A stretch of 64,000 nt of DNA from Salinilacustrithrix sp034522155 (GTDB lineage Bacteria > Actinomycetota > Acidimicrobiia > Acidimicrobiales > Salinilacustritrichaceae): contig JAXHLP010000003.1 of assembly GCA_034522155.1 (NCBI GenBank), positions 62,001 to 126,000 on the forward strand, written 5' to 3'. Both the position numbers and the translations under genes were made by a program. Shown here piece by piece: positions 1 through 10,351 of the stretch; within the stretch, counting starts at the first letter, position 1; each line of letters opens with the position of its first letter. Under the pieces are notes generated by a model. That model was given only the letters and a program-made list of their open reading frames with translations. It did not search any database and had not been told where the DNA came from.

Positions 1-550
1 TCGTCATCTGCTTCACGTCGTTGACGGTGCAGCCGGCCTTCTGGGCGAGCTGGGCCATGGCCCGGTTGTGGTCGAGGCGGGTCATGGCGGTGAAGCGCTC
101 GTTCGGGATGTCGGGTGCCGAGTGCATGGCGATCAGGCAGTTGGTGTTGGCAGGGTTGCCGACCACCAGGACCTTGAGGTCGTCGGCGGCCTCGGCGTTG
201 AGGGCCTTGCCCTGGACGGTGAAGATCCCGCCGTTGGCCTCGAGCAGGTCGGCCCGCTCCATCCCCGCCTTGCGGGGCATCGAGCCGACCAGCAGGGCGA
301 GCTGGGCACCGTCGAAGGCGGCGTCGGCGTCGTCGGAGGCGTCGTAGCCGGCGAGGAGCGGGAACGCGCAGTCGTCGAGCTCCATGCACACACCCTCGAG
401 CGCGGACATCGCCGGCGTGATCTCGAGCAGGTTGAGGTGGACGGGCTGATCGGGGCCGAGCAGACCGCCGCTGGCGATGCGGAACAGGAGCGAATAGCCG
501 ATCTGGCCGGCTGCGCCGGTCACGGCGACCTTGACGGGAGATGCAGTCAT
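1..550 (-). CDS. mdh: Malate dehydrogenase (3' part cut off by window edge)
   Basis: Malate dehydrogenase interconverts malate and oxaloacetate with NAD in the TCA cycle, in the cytoplasm. About 183 N-terminal residues are visible. The Rossmann dinucleotide loop VTGAAGQIGYS lies at residues 10-20. It is followed by the substrate-loop stretch GSMPRKAGMERADLL, the conserved VVGNPANTN and LDHNRA, all in the order and spacing of the MDH family closest to cytosolic-type enzymes. The stop codon lies outside the window. The ATG is preceded at 8 bases by TAGGGT, so transcription may start at or next to the start codon. sucCD and icd, also TCA genes, lie within 17 kb. Confidence 0.95.
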   Translation of the reverse strand, partial: MTASPVKVAVTGAAGQIGYSLLFRIASGGLLGPDQPVHLNLLEITPAMSALEGVCMELDDCAFPLLAGYDASDDADAAFDGAQLALLVGSMPRKAGMERADLLEANGGIFTVQGKALNAEAADDLKVLVVGNPANTNCLIAMHSAPDIPNERFTAMTRLDHNRAMAQLAQKAGCTVNDVKQMT

Positions 551-558
551 GCCGCCGG

Positions 559-564
559 ACCCTA
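559..564 (-). promoter_or_regulatory. Putative -10 box (TAGGGT) of mdh, leaderless type
   Basis: TAGGGT on the minus strand ends 8 bases before the mdh ATG. The same TAGNNT box and spacing recur at other genes here. No convincing -35 box was identified. Confidence 0.4.
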
Positions 565-607
565 ATCGGGCCCGGCGGCATCACCGGAAGCCGTGGCTAT
601 CGGGGGC

Positions 608-2038
608 TCACAGTTGCATCGACTTGGTCTCGAGGAACTCCTCGAAGCCGTACTTGCCGTACTCGCGTCCGTAGCCCGACTGCTTGTAGCCACCGAACGG
701 TGCCACCGGGTTGAACGCGCCCTGGTTCACCTCGATCTGGCCGGTGCGGATCCGGCGGGCCACGGCGGTGGCACGGTCCTTGTCGGCGCCCGACACCGCG
801 CCCGACAGGCCGTAGGGCGAGTCGTTGGCGATGGCCACGGCCTCGTCGTCGCCCTCGTAGGCGATGATCGACAGCACCGGGCCGAAGATCTCCTCCTGGG
901 CGATGGTCATGTCGTTGGTGACCTCGGAGAAGACCGTGGGCCGCACGTAGTAGCCGTCGGGGTTGACGCCCTCGGGCTGCTCGGGCCCACCGGTGACGAG
1001 CTTGGCGCCCTCGTCGATGCCCGTGCGGACGTACTCGGTCACCCGCTCGACCTGGGCCCGGCTGGAGAGGGGACCGAGCATGGCACCCTCGGCGAACGGG
1101 TCGGTGGGCTGCCACATCGCCTCGACGGTCTCGGCGGCGATCCGCTCGGCGTCGGCCACGCGGCTGCGGGGTACGAGCATGCGGGTGAGCGCGATGCAGG
1201 TCTGGCCGGCGTTGATGTAGCACTTCTGGATGCCGTCGGTGACCGCTGATCGGAAGCCCTCGTCGTCGAGGTCGTCGAGCAGGATGTTCGCCGACTTGCC
1301 GCCCATCTCGAGGGCGACGCGCTTGACGGTGTCGGCCGCGTTGGCCGCCACCTGCTTGCCGGCGCGGGTGGAGCCGGTGAAGGACACCATGTCGATGTCG
1401 GGATGCTTGGCGATGGCTTCACCGACCACGGGACCCACACCGGGCACCATGTTGAACACGCCGTCGGGCACGCCGATCTCGTCGATGACCTCGGCGAGCA
1501 CGAATGCGTCGAGCGGGGCGACCTCGCTCGGCTTGAGCACGACCGTGCAACCCGCGGCCATCGCGTAGGCGACCTTGGCCGCGATCTGGTGGAGCGGGTA
1601 GTTCCACGGGGTGATGCAACCCACCACGCCCACGGGCTCCTTGACGACGAGGCTGTTGCCGATCTCCTCCTCGTACTGGAAGTCCTCGGCGAGGCGGCCC
1701 GCCTCCTGGAAGGAGTTGATCGGCAAGCCGGCCTGGATGATCTGGCTCAGCCACTTGGGCATGCCGGCCTCGCGGGTGACGAGCGTGGCGATCTCGTCCA
1801 TGCGGGCCGAGAGCCCCTCGGCGATCTGGGTGCAGACCTTGCCGCGTTCCTCGGGCGTCTTGGCGGCCCAGCCGTCGAACGCGGCCTTGGCGGCCTTGGC
1901 GGCCTTGTCGAGGTCGTCGGTCGTTCCCGAGGGGATCGTGGCGAGCACGGACCCATCGGTCGAGTCGTGGACCTCGATGGTGTCGGAGCCGGTGGAGTCG
2001 ATCCAGGCTCCGTTGACGTAGATCTTGTCGGTCGACAC
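608..2038 (-). CDS. NAD(P)-dependent aldehyde dehydrogenase
   Basis: This 476-residue protein is a full-length aldehyde dehydrogenase that oxidises an aldehyde to its acid in the cytoplasm. It has the cofactor-site segment TPWNYPLHQ, the FTGSTRAG turn, the general-base region LEMGGKS and the nucleophile region NAGQTCIALTRM, followed by EEIFGPVLS near the C-terminus. The chosen start is a GTG preceded by a GGGGGA Shine-Dalgarno. Upstream extension in this frame runs into the divergent gene and has no ALDH similarity. The substrate cannot be read from sequence. It stands alone, divergent from a small hypothetical gene, with a perfect 16-base palindrome in the shared upstream region. Confidence 0.93.
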   Translation of the reverse strand: MSTDKIYVNGAWIDSTGSDTIEVHDSTDGSVLATIPSGTTDDLDKAAKAAKAAFDGWAAKTPEERGKVCTQIAEGLSARMDEIATLVTREAGMPKWLSQIIQAGLPINSFQEAGRLAEDFQYEEEIGNSLVVKEPVGVVGCITPWNYPLHQIAAKVAYAMAAGCTVVLKPSEVAPLDAFVLAEVIDEIGVPDGVFNMVPGVGPVVGEAIAKHPDIDMVSFTGSTRAGKQVAANAADTVKRVALEMGGKSANILLDDLDDEGFRSAVTDGIQKCYINAGQTCIALTRMLVPRSRVADAERIAAETVEAMWQPTDPFAEGAMLGPLSSRAQVERVTEYVRTGIDEGAKLVTGGPEQPEGVNPDGYYVRPTVFSEVTNDMTIAQEEIFGPVLSIIAYEGDDEAVAIANDSPYGLSGAVSGADKDRATAVARRIRTGQIEVNQGAFNPVAPFGGYKQSGYGREYGKYGFEEFLETKSMQL

Positions 2039-2102
2039 GGTGTGGTCCCCCTGTGGGATGGCGGCTTGTGGTGGTGCCCGGGTTCGGGTGTCCCGGGCTT
2101 CC

Positions 2103-2118
2103 GGCAACGCGCGTTGCC
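2103..2118. promoter_or_regulatory. Perfect 16-base palindrome between divergent genes
   Basis: GGCAACGCGCGTTGCC reads the same on both strands. It sits 65 bases before the aldehyde dehydrogenase start and 75 before the divergent gene. Position and symmetry suit a dimeric repressor operator; the regulator is not identified. Confidence 0.4.
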
Positions 2119-2193
2119 TCAGGTCGGACGCTATCCCTCCCACCGCGCACCTGCCACCGCGCACGCGGCACCCCAGCCATACGGTGGCGTGCG

Positions 2194-2544
2194 ATGACCG
2201 ATCGTCGTGGCCCGCTCCGGCTCGTGGTCCCCTCGCCTGACGGGACCCGCCTGCTGGCCCGCCCCAACGGGCTCGCCGGCTGGGCCCTGCCCACCATGGC
2301 CGTCGACGTGCCTTTCGAGGGATGGAGCGACGAGCTCGTGGCGCGTGCCGGCCGGGCGATCGGCACGCCGGTCCGGCCGCTGCGCCGCGTCGACGAGGAC
2401 GTCTGGGCGGTGGAGCCGGCCGACCGGATCCGCGCGGCGGGCAACACCTGGATCGGCGCCGCCGAGGTCGAGCGGCTCGGCGCCGACGCCGACGCCGCCC
2501 GCGCCTGGTTCGCCGAGCCCGACGTCGCCGACCCGACCCCCTGA
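2194..2544 (+). CDS. Small hypothetical protein
   Basis: A 116-residue soluble protein I do not recognise. The N-terminal 40 residues (LRLVVPSPDGTRLLARPNG then GWALPTM) look like the first two strands of a Nudix-type fold, but no Nudix box GX5EX7REUXEEXGU is present, so no hydrolase role is claimed. The rest is rich in Asp, Ala, Arg and Trp without signal peptide or membrane segment. The ATG was chosen because it begins just after the divergent promoter region. Codon use matches the neighbours (third positions mostly G or C), which supports it being translated. Confidence 0.6.
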   Translation: MTDRRGPLRLVVPSPDGTRLLARPNGLAGWALPTMAVDVPFEGWSDELVARAGRAIGTPVRPLRRVDEDVWAVEPADRIRAAGNTWIGAAEVERLGADADAARAWFAEPDVADPTP

Positions 2545-2614
2545 CCGCACCGTGGCTGACCGTCCGGTGACCGGTCGTCGGCCGGTGACAGCAGAACCCG
2601 GCGACGGTCTTGGT

Positions 2615-2620
2615 TAGGTT
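2615..2620 (+). promoter_or_regulatory. Putative -10 box (TAGGTT) of the SMP-30 gene
   Basis: TAGGTT ends 7 bases before the ATG at 2628, matching the leaderless pattern seen at other starts in this window. Confidence 0.4.
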
Positions 2621-2627
2621 CCCGGCG

Positions 2628-3482
2628 ATGACCGCCCTGGCACCGGTGCTCGACGGACTCGCCTTCCCCGAGGGACCCCGGTGGCACGACGGTCGCCTGT
2701 GGTTCTCCGACATGCACGACGAGCGGGTGCTGGCCCTCGACCCGGCCACCGGCGACGTCGAGACGATCGTCGAGGTGCCCACCCGACCCTCCGGTCTGGG
2801 CTGGCGACCCGACGGCACCCTGCTCGTCGTGTCGATGACCGACCGGTGCCTCCTGGCCGTGGACGGCGGTCGACTCGTCGTGGTCGCCGACCTCGGCCAC
2901 CTCGCCACCTTCGACTGCAACGACATGGTCGTCGACGGGGCCGGCAACGCCTACGTGGGCAACTTCGGGTTCGACCTCCACGACCCCGAGTCCGACCAGT
3001 GCACGGCCACGCTGGCTCTCGTCACGGTGGACGGAGCGGTCCGAGCGGTGGCCGAGGACCTGTTCTTCCCCAACGGCGCCGTCATCACTCCCGACGGGTC
3101 GACGTTGATCGTCGGCGAGTCGTTCGGCGCGTGCCTCACCGCCTTCGACATCGAGGCCGACGGGTCACTGTCGAACCGCCGGGAGTGGGCCCGCGTCAAG
3201 GGCGCCGTGCCCGACGGCATCTGCCTCGACGCCGCCGGCGCGGTGTGGATGGCCTCGCCCATCAGCCACCAGGTGGTGCGGGTCGCCGAGGGCGGCGAGG
3301 TGCTCGACGAGGTCCGCACCAACGACGAGCGCCAGCCCTTCGCCTGCATGCTCGGCGGCGACGACGGCCGGACCCTGTTCGTGTGCACCGCCATCGAGAG
3401 CGACCCCGAGGCGTGCCGGCGCCAGCGAGCCGGTCGCATCGAGACGGCCACGGTCGACGTCGCCCACGCCGGTCTGCCGTGA
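2628..3482 (+). CDS. SMP-30/gluconolactonase/LRE family protein
   Basis: A 284-residue six-bladed beta-propeller of the SMP-30/gluconolactonase family, which hydrolyses sugar or related lactones with a bound divalent metal. The N-terminal signature GLAFPEGPRWHDGRLWFSD carries the metal-binding Glu. Later blades show CNDMVVDGAGNAYVGNFGF, FPNGAVITPDGSTLIVGES and DGICLDAAGAVWMASP, typical of the family including the metal-binding Asn and Asp positions. There is no signal peptide, so it is probably cytoplasmic. The ATG at 2628 is preferred over an upstream GTG because a TAGGTT box ends 7 bases before it. The substrate is unknown. Confidence 0.88.
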   Translation: MTALAPVLDGLAFPEGPRWHDGRLWFSDMHDERVLALDPATGDVETIVEVPTRPSGLGWRPDGTLLVVSMTDRCLLAVDGGRLVVVADLGHLATFDCNDMVVDGAGNAYVGNFGFDLHDPESDQCTATLALVTVDGAVRAVAEDLFFPNGAVITPDGSTLIVGESFGACLTAFDIEADGSLSNRREWARVKGAVPDGICLDAAGAVWMASPISHQVVRVAEGGEVLDEVRTNDERQPFACMLGGDDGRTLFVCTAIESDPEACRRQRAGRIETATVDVAHAGLP

Positions 3483-3500
3483 TTCGGCTCACTCGGCCTC

Positions 3501-3516
3501 GAGCCCCTGGGGGCTC
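3501..3516 (+). terminator. Hairpin downstream of SMP-30 gene
   Basis: A perfect inverted repeat with 7-base arms (GAGCCCC/GGGGCTC) and a 2-base centre starts 18 bases after the stop codon. No U-tract follows, so intrinsic termination is only possible. Confidence 0.35.
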
Positions 3517-3613
3517 ATCGCGCCTCGTTTCGCTGCCGCCTGCTCGCTGGCGCTCCCGACGCCGGCCATAGCTCGGCTCACTCGGCCCTGACGGGGACCC
3601 CGGAGGGGTGGGT

Positions 3614-3619
3614 TAGCCT
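3614..3619 (+). promoter_or_regulatory. Putative -10 box (TAGCCT) of icd
   Basis: TAGCCT lies 10 bases before the icd ATG, again consistent with a leaderless or near-leaderless transcript. Confidence 0.35.
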
Positions 3620-3629
3620 CGAACGCCGT

Positions 3630-5878
<2,249 letters not shown>

Positions 5879-5905
5879 CCAACACCGTCCGTCGCGACGT
5901 CAGCA

Positions 5906-6913
5906 TCAGATCAGGGGCGTGTAACCGGGGACGGCGTGGTGCGGGGTGTCCAGATAGACCTTGGCCTCGGGCGGCGCGCCGAAGCGGCCGTGGCTCCAGC
6001 GGATCTCGACGTGGCCGTCGATGGCGCGGTCCTCGCCGCGGGCGCGGTCGCGGACCGTGGCCCGCCAGCGGACCTGGGGTTGGCCGGCGTCGTCGGGCTC
6101 GATGTCGAAGCGGCGCAGCTCGTGGGACTGGCGCCAGTCCCACGGGGTCTCGATGCGCAGGCGCATCGTGTCGTCGCCGCTGACGCCGACCACGAAGTAC
6201 GGCGCCGACGCCAGGCGCAGGAGCCGCCACAGGAGCTGCTCCTGGGCCGCGGGAGTTCCTGCGGCATGGCGCCACCGCTCGGCCGATGCGCTGCTCACCG
6301 CCCGGCACAGGTCCCGGTACGGCTCGTCCACCCCGTCGGGCCACCGGCGCCCCACCTCCCGGAGCGCGTCGCGCAGGCGGCGACGGGTGTCGGGGCCGGC
6401 CGTGGTGGGATCGTCGGGGAATTCGCAGCCCACGGCGTCGGCCGCGGCGCGGGCCAGCCGGCGGTGCTCGTCCGGCGCGACCACCCCGTACCAGTCGGCC
6501 CGGTCGTAGCCGTCGATGGCCAGCAGGAGATGGTCGAAGAGCCGCGCCGGCGCCGCGTTGTGCAGTACCCGAGACGAGTACTTGCACGACACGAGCCAGA
6601 CCCGGTCGATGCGCAGGTCGGCGGGGATGACCTGGTCGCCGGGCGGGCGCCGGCCACCGGTCCACTCGATGCGCGCCGGCCGTCGCCCCGCCAACCCCTC
6701 CGGGTGGGCGGCGAACGCGGCGCCGTTGTCGAACGCGAGGTCGGCCAGCTCGAGCAGGGCGGGTTGGTGCAGGCCCCGGCTCAGCTGCTCCCACGCGCGG
6801 TCGTCCACGAGGAGCTCCCTCGGGCGCTGGAGCACCGCCCAGCTCGCCGTGCCGTGATCGAGACAGCCCAGGGCGGTGGCCAGCTCGGTGACGGTGGTCT
6901 TGTCGTCGGCCAC
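5906..6913 (-). CDS. Unrecognised protein with nuclease-like motif, paired with DNA methyltransferase
   Basis: A 335-residue soluble protein that I cannot assign to a named family. Around residues 97-115 it has PADLRIDRVWLVSCKYSS, a buried hydrophobic strand flanked by Asp and Cys-Lys. This resembles the D-X(n)-(E/S/Q)-X-K core of PD-(D/E)XK nucleases, with Ser in place of Glu. The gene begins with GTG 11 bases after the methyltransferase stop codon on the same strand, so the two are likely co-transcribed. Position beside a methyltransferase and the motif suggest a restriction or repair nuclease; this is inference from one motif and context. Confidence 0.6.
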   Translation of the reverse strand: MADDKTTVTELATALGCLDHGTASWAVLQRPRELLVDDRAWEQLSRGLHQPALLELADLAFDNGAAFAAHPEGLAGRRPARIEWTGGRRPPGDQVIPADLRIDRVWLVSCKYSSRVLHNAAPARLFDHLLLAIDGYDRADWYGVVAPDEHRRLARAAADAVGCEFPDDPTTAGPDTRRRLRDALREVGRRWPDGVDEPYRDLCRAVSSASAERWRHAAGTPAAQEQLLWRLLRLASAPYFVVGVSGDDTMRLRIETPWDWRQSHELRRFDIEPDDAGQPQVRWRATVRDRARGEDRAIDGHVEIRWSHGRFGAPPEAKVYLDTPHHAVPGYTPLI

Positions 6914-6924
6914 CGGTCAGTGCG

Positions 6925-8352
6925 CTAGCGGTGCAGCGCGCGGAGGGCGTCGGGCGTGGCCTCGTCGGTGAGCTCCAACGCCGCCTCGATCGTGTCACCC
7001 AACACCGCCCGCAGTGCCTTGGCCTGCGTCGTGTTGCGGGCCGGCAGCTCGGTGGTGAGCACCAGCACACGGTGCTCGGAGCCAGCCAGCACCGCCGCGT
7101 GGCCGACGGTGCGCCAGAGGACATCGGAGCGGCGCAGCCCGGTGGGCTTGGGCGTGAAGCCCCCGGCCACGAGCACGACCCACGACGAGCCGTCGGGGCC
7201 GGTGGCCCGGAGGTCGACGTCGACACCGCGATCGGCCACCTTGGTCTTCTTGTCGTCGACGTCGGTGAAGCCGGCGTCGAGGAGCAGGCGGGTGGCGACC
7301 GTGGTGGTCCGAGCGCCGCTGGCGACCAGCGCGCCCACCGAGACGGGCTCGTCGCCCGCCGTGGGCGGCACGATCACCGGCAATGGGTGGTCGGCCTGCG
7401 CCTCGCGCTCGGCGGCGATGCGCTGCTCGGCGCTGGCGATGTAGCCGGCGTCGGTGTCGAAGCCGACGTAGTGGCGGCCGGTGCGCACCGCGGCCACCGC
7501 CGAGCTGCCGACCCCCATGAACGGGTCGAGGACCAGGTCGCCAGCGTAGGTGTAGAGGTGGATGAGGCGCTCGGGGAGCTCGACGGGGAATGGCGCGGGA
7601 TGGTTGACCCGGGTGGCGCTCTCGGGCGCGAACTCCCACACGTCGAGCGTGGCCTCGAGGAAGTCGTCGACGGTCATCGAGCCGTCGGCGGGGAGGCCGT
7701 CGGATGCCCGGGTGCGGGCGTCGACGGCCCGGTCGAACCGTCCCTTGGAGGCGACGACGATCCGCTCGGTGACATCGCGCAGGACCGGGTTGCCGGGCCG
7801 CTGGAAGCTGCCCCACGCGCACGAGCCACCGGCACCCTTGCCTTTGCGCCAGATGATCTCGCCCCGCAGGAGCAGGCCGAGCTCCTCGAGGATGGTGATG
7901 ACGTCGGAGCTCAGCGACCGGTAGGGCTTGCGGCCGAGGTTGGCCACGTTGATGGCCATCCGGCCGCCCGGCTCGAGCTTGCGGGCGCACTCGGCGAACA
8001 CCTCGCGCAGCATGTCGAGGTACTCGAGGTAGTCGGCGGGGATGCCGCCCTGGCCGAGCGCCTCCTCGTAGGCCTTGCCGGCGAAGTACGGCGGCGAGGT
8101 GACCACGAGCGCGACCGAACCGTCGGCGATGTCGCCGGAGGCATCCATGTCGCGGCTGTCGCCGAGCCAGATCTCGTCGCGCGCCTTGGGCGGGGCGACC
8201 TCACCGTCGGTGGAGATGGCCGGGGGGACGAAACGGTCGTAGAAGCCGGACGCGTCGTGGCTCTCGCGCCGGCCCACGCCGAAGTTCGACGTCGACGTGC
8301 CCCGCTCCCGGCCGGGATCCCGCCCGGGCGGAGGTGTGGACGCGTCAGCCAT
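6925..8352 (-). CDS. Beta-class site-specific DNA methyltransferase with C-terminal extra domain
   Basis: A 475-residue AdoMet-dependent DNA methyltransferase. Catalytic motif IV TSPPYFAGKAYEE (about residues 89-101) precedes the AdoMet motif I region DPFMGVGSSAVAA and YVGFDTD, the beta-class order. Ser-Pro-Pro-Tyr is usual for N4-cytosine enzymes, but N6-adenine cannot be excluded. After residue about 330 a further 140 residues include DRGVDVDLRATGPDGSSW and a strand ending VLVAGG, which resemble a restriction-endonuclease-like fold lacking the usual E-X-K. The ATG has TAGGAT 6 bases upstream. The downstream gene encodes a putative nuclease, so the two may be a restriction-modification-like pair. 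Confidence 0.88.
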   Translation of the reverse strand: MADASTPPPGRDPGRERGTSTSNFGVGRRESHDASGFYDRFVPPAISTDGEVAPPKARDEIWLGDSRDMDASGDIADGSVALVVTSPPYFAGKAYEEALGQGGIPADYLEYLDMLREVFAECARKLEPGGRMAINVANLGRKPYRSLSSDVITILEELGLLLRGEIIWRKGKGAGGSCAWGSFQRPGNPVLRDVTERIVVASKGRFDRAVDARTRASDGLPADGSMTVDDFLEATLDVWEFAPESATRVNHPAPFPVELPERLIHLYTYAGDLVLDPFMGVGSSAVAAVRTGRHYVGFDTDAGYIASAEQRIAAEREAQADHPLPVIVPPTAGDEPVSVGALVASGARTTTVATRLLLDAGFTDVDDKKTKVADRGVDVDLRATGPDGSSWVVLVAGGFTPKPTGLRRSDVLWRTVGHAAVLAGSEHRVLVLTTELPARNTTQAKALRAVLGDTIEAALELTDEATPDALRALHR

Positions 8353-8358
8353 GGACGA

Positions 8359-8364
8359 ATCCTA
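8359..8364 (-). promoter_or_regulatory. Putative -10 box (TAGGAT) of the methyltransferase gene
   Basis: TAGGAT on the minus strand ends 6 bases before the ATG. With a start site 6-7 bases beyond the box, the transcript would begin at the AUG. Confidence 0.45.
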
Positions 8365-8400
8365 GGTGGGACCCCCGACAGGAACCCCTGATGCCCCGCA

Positions 8401-8520
8401 GTCTGCGTGGATGGCGGTCCTGCGACCGCAGACGCGCCGGGGGCGCGCCTGGCGTCGCAGAAAGTGGGGGTCGGCGGTCTTGCGACCTGGGCCGCGCTTC
8501 TGGCGCGACGCAGGTCGCAG
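8401..8520. repeat. Two imperfect 60-base tandem units forming hairpins
   Basis: The 185-base gap between metF and the methyltransferase gene holds two units in exact 60-base register, sharing GGCGGTC(C/T)TGCGACC at 8413-8427 and 8473-8487 and GTCGCAG at 8454-8460 and 8514-8520. Unit 1 can pair CTGCGAC (8420-8426) with GTCGCAG (8454-8460), or alternatively GTCTGCG (8401-8407) with CGCAGAC (8427-8433). Unit 2 pairs TGCGACCT (8481-8488) with AGGTCGCA (8512-8519). They may act as metF terminators or as part of a dispersed repeat. Confidence 0.55.
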
Positions 8521-8537
8521 GATCCCGATGGAGGTCG

Positions 8538-9395
8538 TCAGGCGCGGAGGCCGAGGCGGCCGACGAGGTCGGCGGTGGCGGTGGGGCGGTTGAGCGTGTA
8601 CAGGTGCAGGCCCGGGGCGCCGGCGTCGATGAGGCGCTGGCTCAGGTCGGCGCACACCTCGGTGCCGAGCAGGCGCACGGCCTTCGGGTCGCCGTCGACT
8701 TCCAGACACCGCTGCCACAGGTCGTCGGGGATCGCGGTGTTGTTCATCTCCGACATGCGGCGCATGGCGTGGATGTTGATGAACAGCATCACGCCGGGGA
8801 TCACCGGCTTGTGGCAGTCGAGGTCGGCCAGCTCGTTCACCATGCGGGTGTAGGGCTCGACCCCCCACGAGAACTGGGTGACCCCGAAGTCGGCGACCTC
8901 GAGCTTCTCGGCCAGGTGCTTGCGGTCGGACTCGACCGACGGCGAGCGCGGGTGCAGCTCGGGCTGGGCGGCGACCCCGACGGAGAAGTCGGCCGGGTGG
9001 TCACGGACGAACTCGACCAACTCGAGCGCGTACTCGAAGTCGCCGATGTCGGAGCCGTCCTCGGGCGGGTCGCCGCCGAGGGCGAGGATGTTCTCGACCC
9101 CGTGCTCGGCGTAGTGGTCGAGCAGGTCGAGGACCTCGGACTTCTTGTGCCCGATGCAGGTGAGGTGCGCCATCGTCGGGAACGGGTACTCGGCGTTGAA
9201 CTTGGTGACCAGATCTCGGGTGTGGTCGCGGGTCGAGCCCAACGCCCCGTAGGTCACCGACGTGAAGGTCGGTTCGAGGCGGGCGAGCTCGTCCATGGTG
9301 TCGAGCAGGCGCTGCTCGGACTCCTCGTCCTTCGGGGGGAAGAACTCGAACGAGATCGTGGGTTCCTCGCCGAACAGATCGACGATGCGGGTCAT
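8538..9395 (-). CDS. metF: Methylenetetrahydrofolate reductase
   Basis: MetF reduces 5,10-methylene-THF to 5-methyl-THF for methionine synthesis, using a flavin. The 285-residue protein is of the usual bacterial length. It starts with FEFFPPKDEESEQRLLDT (the FEFFPPK signature near residue 17), followed by SVTYGALGSTRDHT, HLTCIGHKKSEV and NILALGGDPPEDG, and later the substrate-site segment GVTQFSWGVEPYTRM. The chosen ATG follows an AAAGGAA Shine-Dalgarno, and its ATG overlaps the TGA of upstream folD by 4 bases. The pair therefore links one-carbon interconversion to methyl supply in one operon. Confidence 0.94.
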   Translation of the reverse strand: MTRIVDLFGEEPTISFEFFPPKDEESEQRLLDTMDELARLEPTFTSVTYGALGSTRDHTRDLVTKFNAEYPFPTMAHLTCIGHKKSEVLDLLDHYAEHGVENILALGGDPPEDGSDIGDFEYALELVEFVRDHPADFSVGVAAQPELHPRSPSVESDRKHLAEKLEVADFGVTQFSWGVEPYTRMVNELADLDCHKPVIPGVMLFINIHAMRRMSEMNNTAIPDDLWQRCLEVDGDPKAVRLLGTEVCADLSQRLIDAGAPGLHLYTLNRPTATADLVGRLGLRA

Positions 9396-10258
9396 CCAGT
9401 CAGTTCCTTTCTCGCCTCGGCGGCGGCGACCGTGTTTCGCAACAGCATGGCGACGGTCGTGGGGCCGACTCCACCGAGCCGGGGGGTGATCCACGACGCC
9501 ACCTCGCCGACGGATTCGTCGACGTCGGGCAGCAGCTTGCGGCCCTCCCACGAGATGCCGCCGGACACCACGATGGCGCCCGGTCGGACCATCTCGGGGA
9601 TGATGATCGATGGGGAGCCGACGGCGGCGATGACCACGTCGGCTCGCTTGGTGTGTTCGGCGATGTCGGGCACCGCCGAGTGGACGACGGTGACGGCGGC
9701 GTTGGCACCCGGTCCCTTGAGCGTGAGCAGCAGCGACAGGGGCCGGCCGAGGGTGGGACCACGTCCGACGATGACGACGTCCTTGCCCGAGGTGTCGATG
9801 CCGTAGTGGACGAACATCGCCCGGATGCCCGCCGGCGTGCACGGCACGGGGCCGTCCTGCTGGAGGACGAGGCGACCGAGATTGGCCGGGTGGAGGCCGT
9901 CGGCGTCCTTGGCCGGGTCCATGCGGTTCACGGCGGCGTCGAAGTCGAAGCCGTCCGCCACCGGGTACTGGATCAGGTAGGCGTCGACGGTGTCGTCGGC
10001 GTTGAGCCGGTCGACCGCGTCGAGCAGCGCCTGGGGGTCGTCATCGGCGCCGATCTCGACGTTGGTGCTGTCGATGCCGAGCTCGGCGCAGGTCTCGTGC
10101 TTCTTGCGCACGTAGCCGGCGCTGGCCTCGTCCTCGCCCACCAGGATCGTGCCGAGGCCCACGGTGTGACCGGCGTCAGCCAGGGCCGAAACGCGCGAGC
10201 GCACGTCGTCGAGGACGGCTGCGGCCACCGGGCCACCGGCGAGGAGTTCTGCGGACAC
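9392..10258 (-). CDS. folD: Bifunctional methylene-THF dehydrogenase/cyclohydrolase
   Basis: FolD interconverts 5,10-methylene-THF, methenyl-THF and 10-formyl-THF. The 288-residue protein has the catalytic YVRKKHETCAELGID region (Tyr and Lys), the PVADGFD stretch, the DADGLHP substrate motif, PCTPAGIRA, and the NADP-binding VVIVGRGPTLGRPLSLLL. A GTG start was chosen because the family begins close to SAELLAGG and the upstream extension lacks similarity. Its TGA overlaps the metF ATG. 10-formyl-THF made here is the donor for PurN and PurH, both encoded 1 to 3 kb away on the same strand. Confidence 0.94.
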   Translation of the reverse strand: MSAELLAGGPVAAAVLDDVRSRVSALADAGHTVGLGTILVGEDEASAGYVRKKHETCAELGIDSTNVEIGADDDPQALLDAVDRLNADDTVDAYLIQYPVADGFDFDAAVNRMDPAKDADGLHPANLGRLVLQQDGPVPCTPAGIRAMFVHYGIDTSGKDVVIVGRGPTLGRPLSLLLTLKGPGANAAVTVVHSAVPDIAEHTKRADVVIAAVGSPSIIIPEMVRPGAIVVSGGISWEGRKLLPDVDESVGEVASWITPRLGGVGPTTVAMLLRNTVAAAEARKELTG

Positions 10259-10351
10259 CCCAACGAGTATCGCGAATCGGGCACGCCAGACCCGATCCGG
10301 CGGGTTCTCACGCGAAGATCTCTGCCCGTCCGGCACGGCCGGGTCGCCGGA

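Noticed and set aside
8401..8520. CRISPR array.
   Set aside because: Only two units, with mismatches throughout and no unique spacers between identical repeats. No cas genes were seen.
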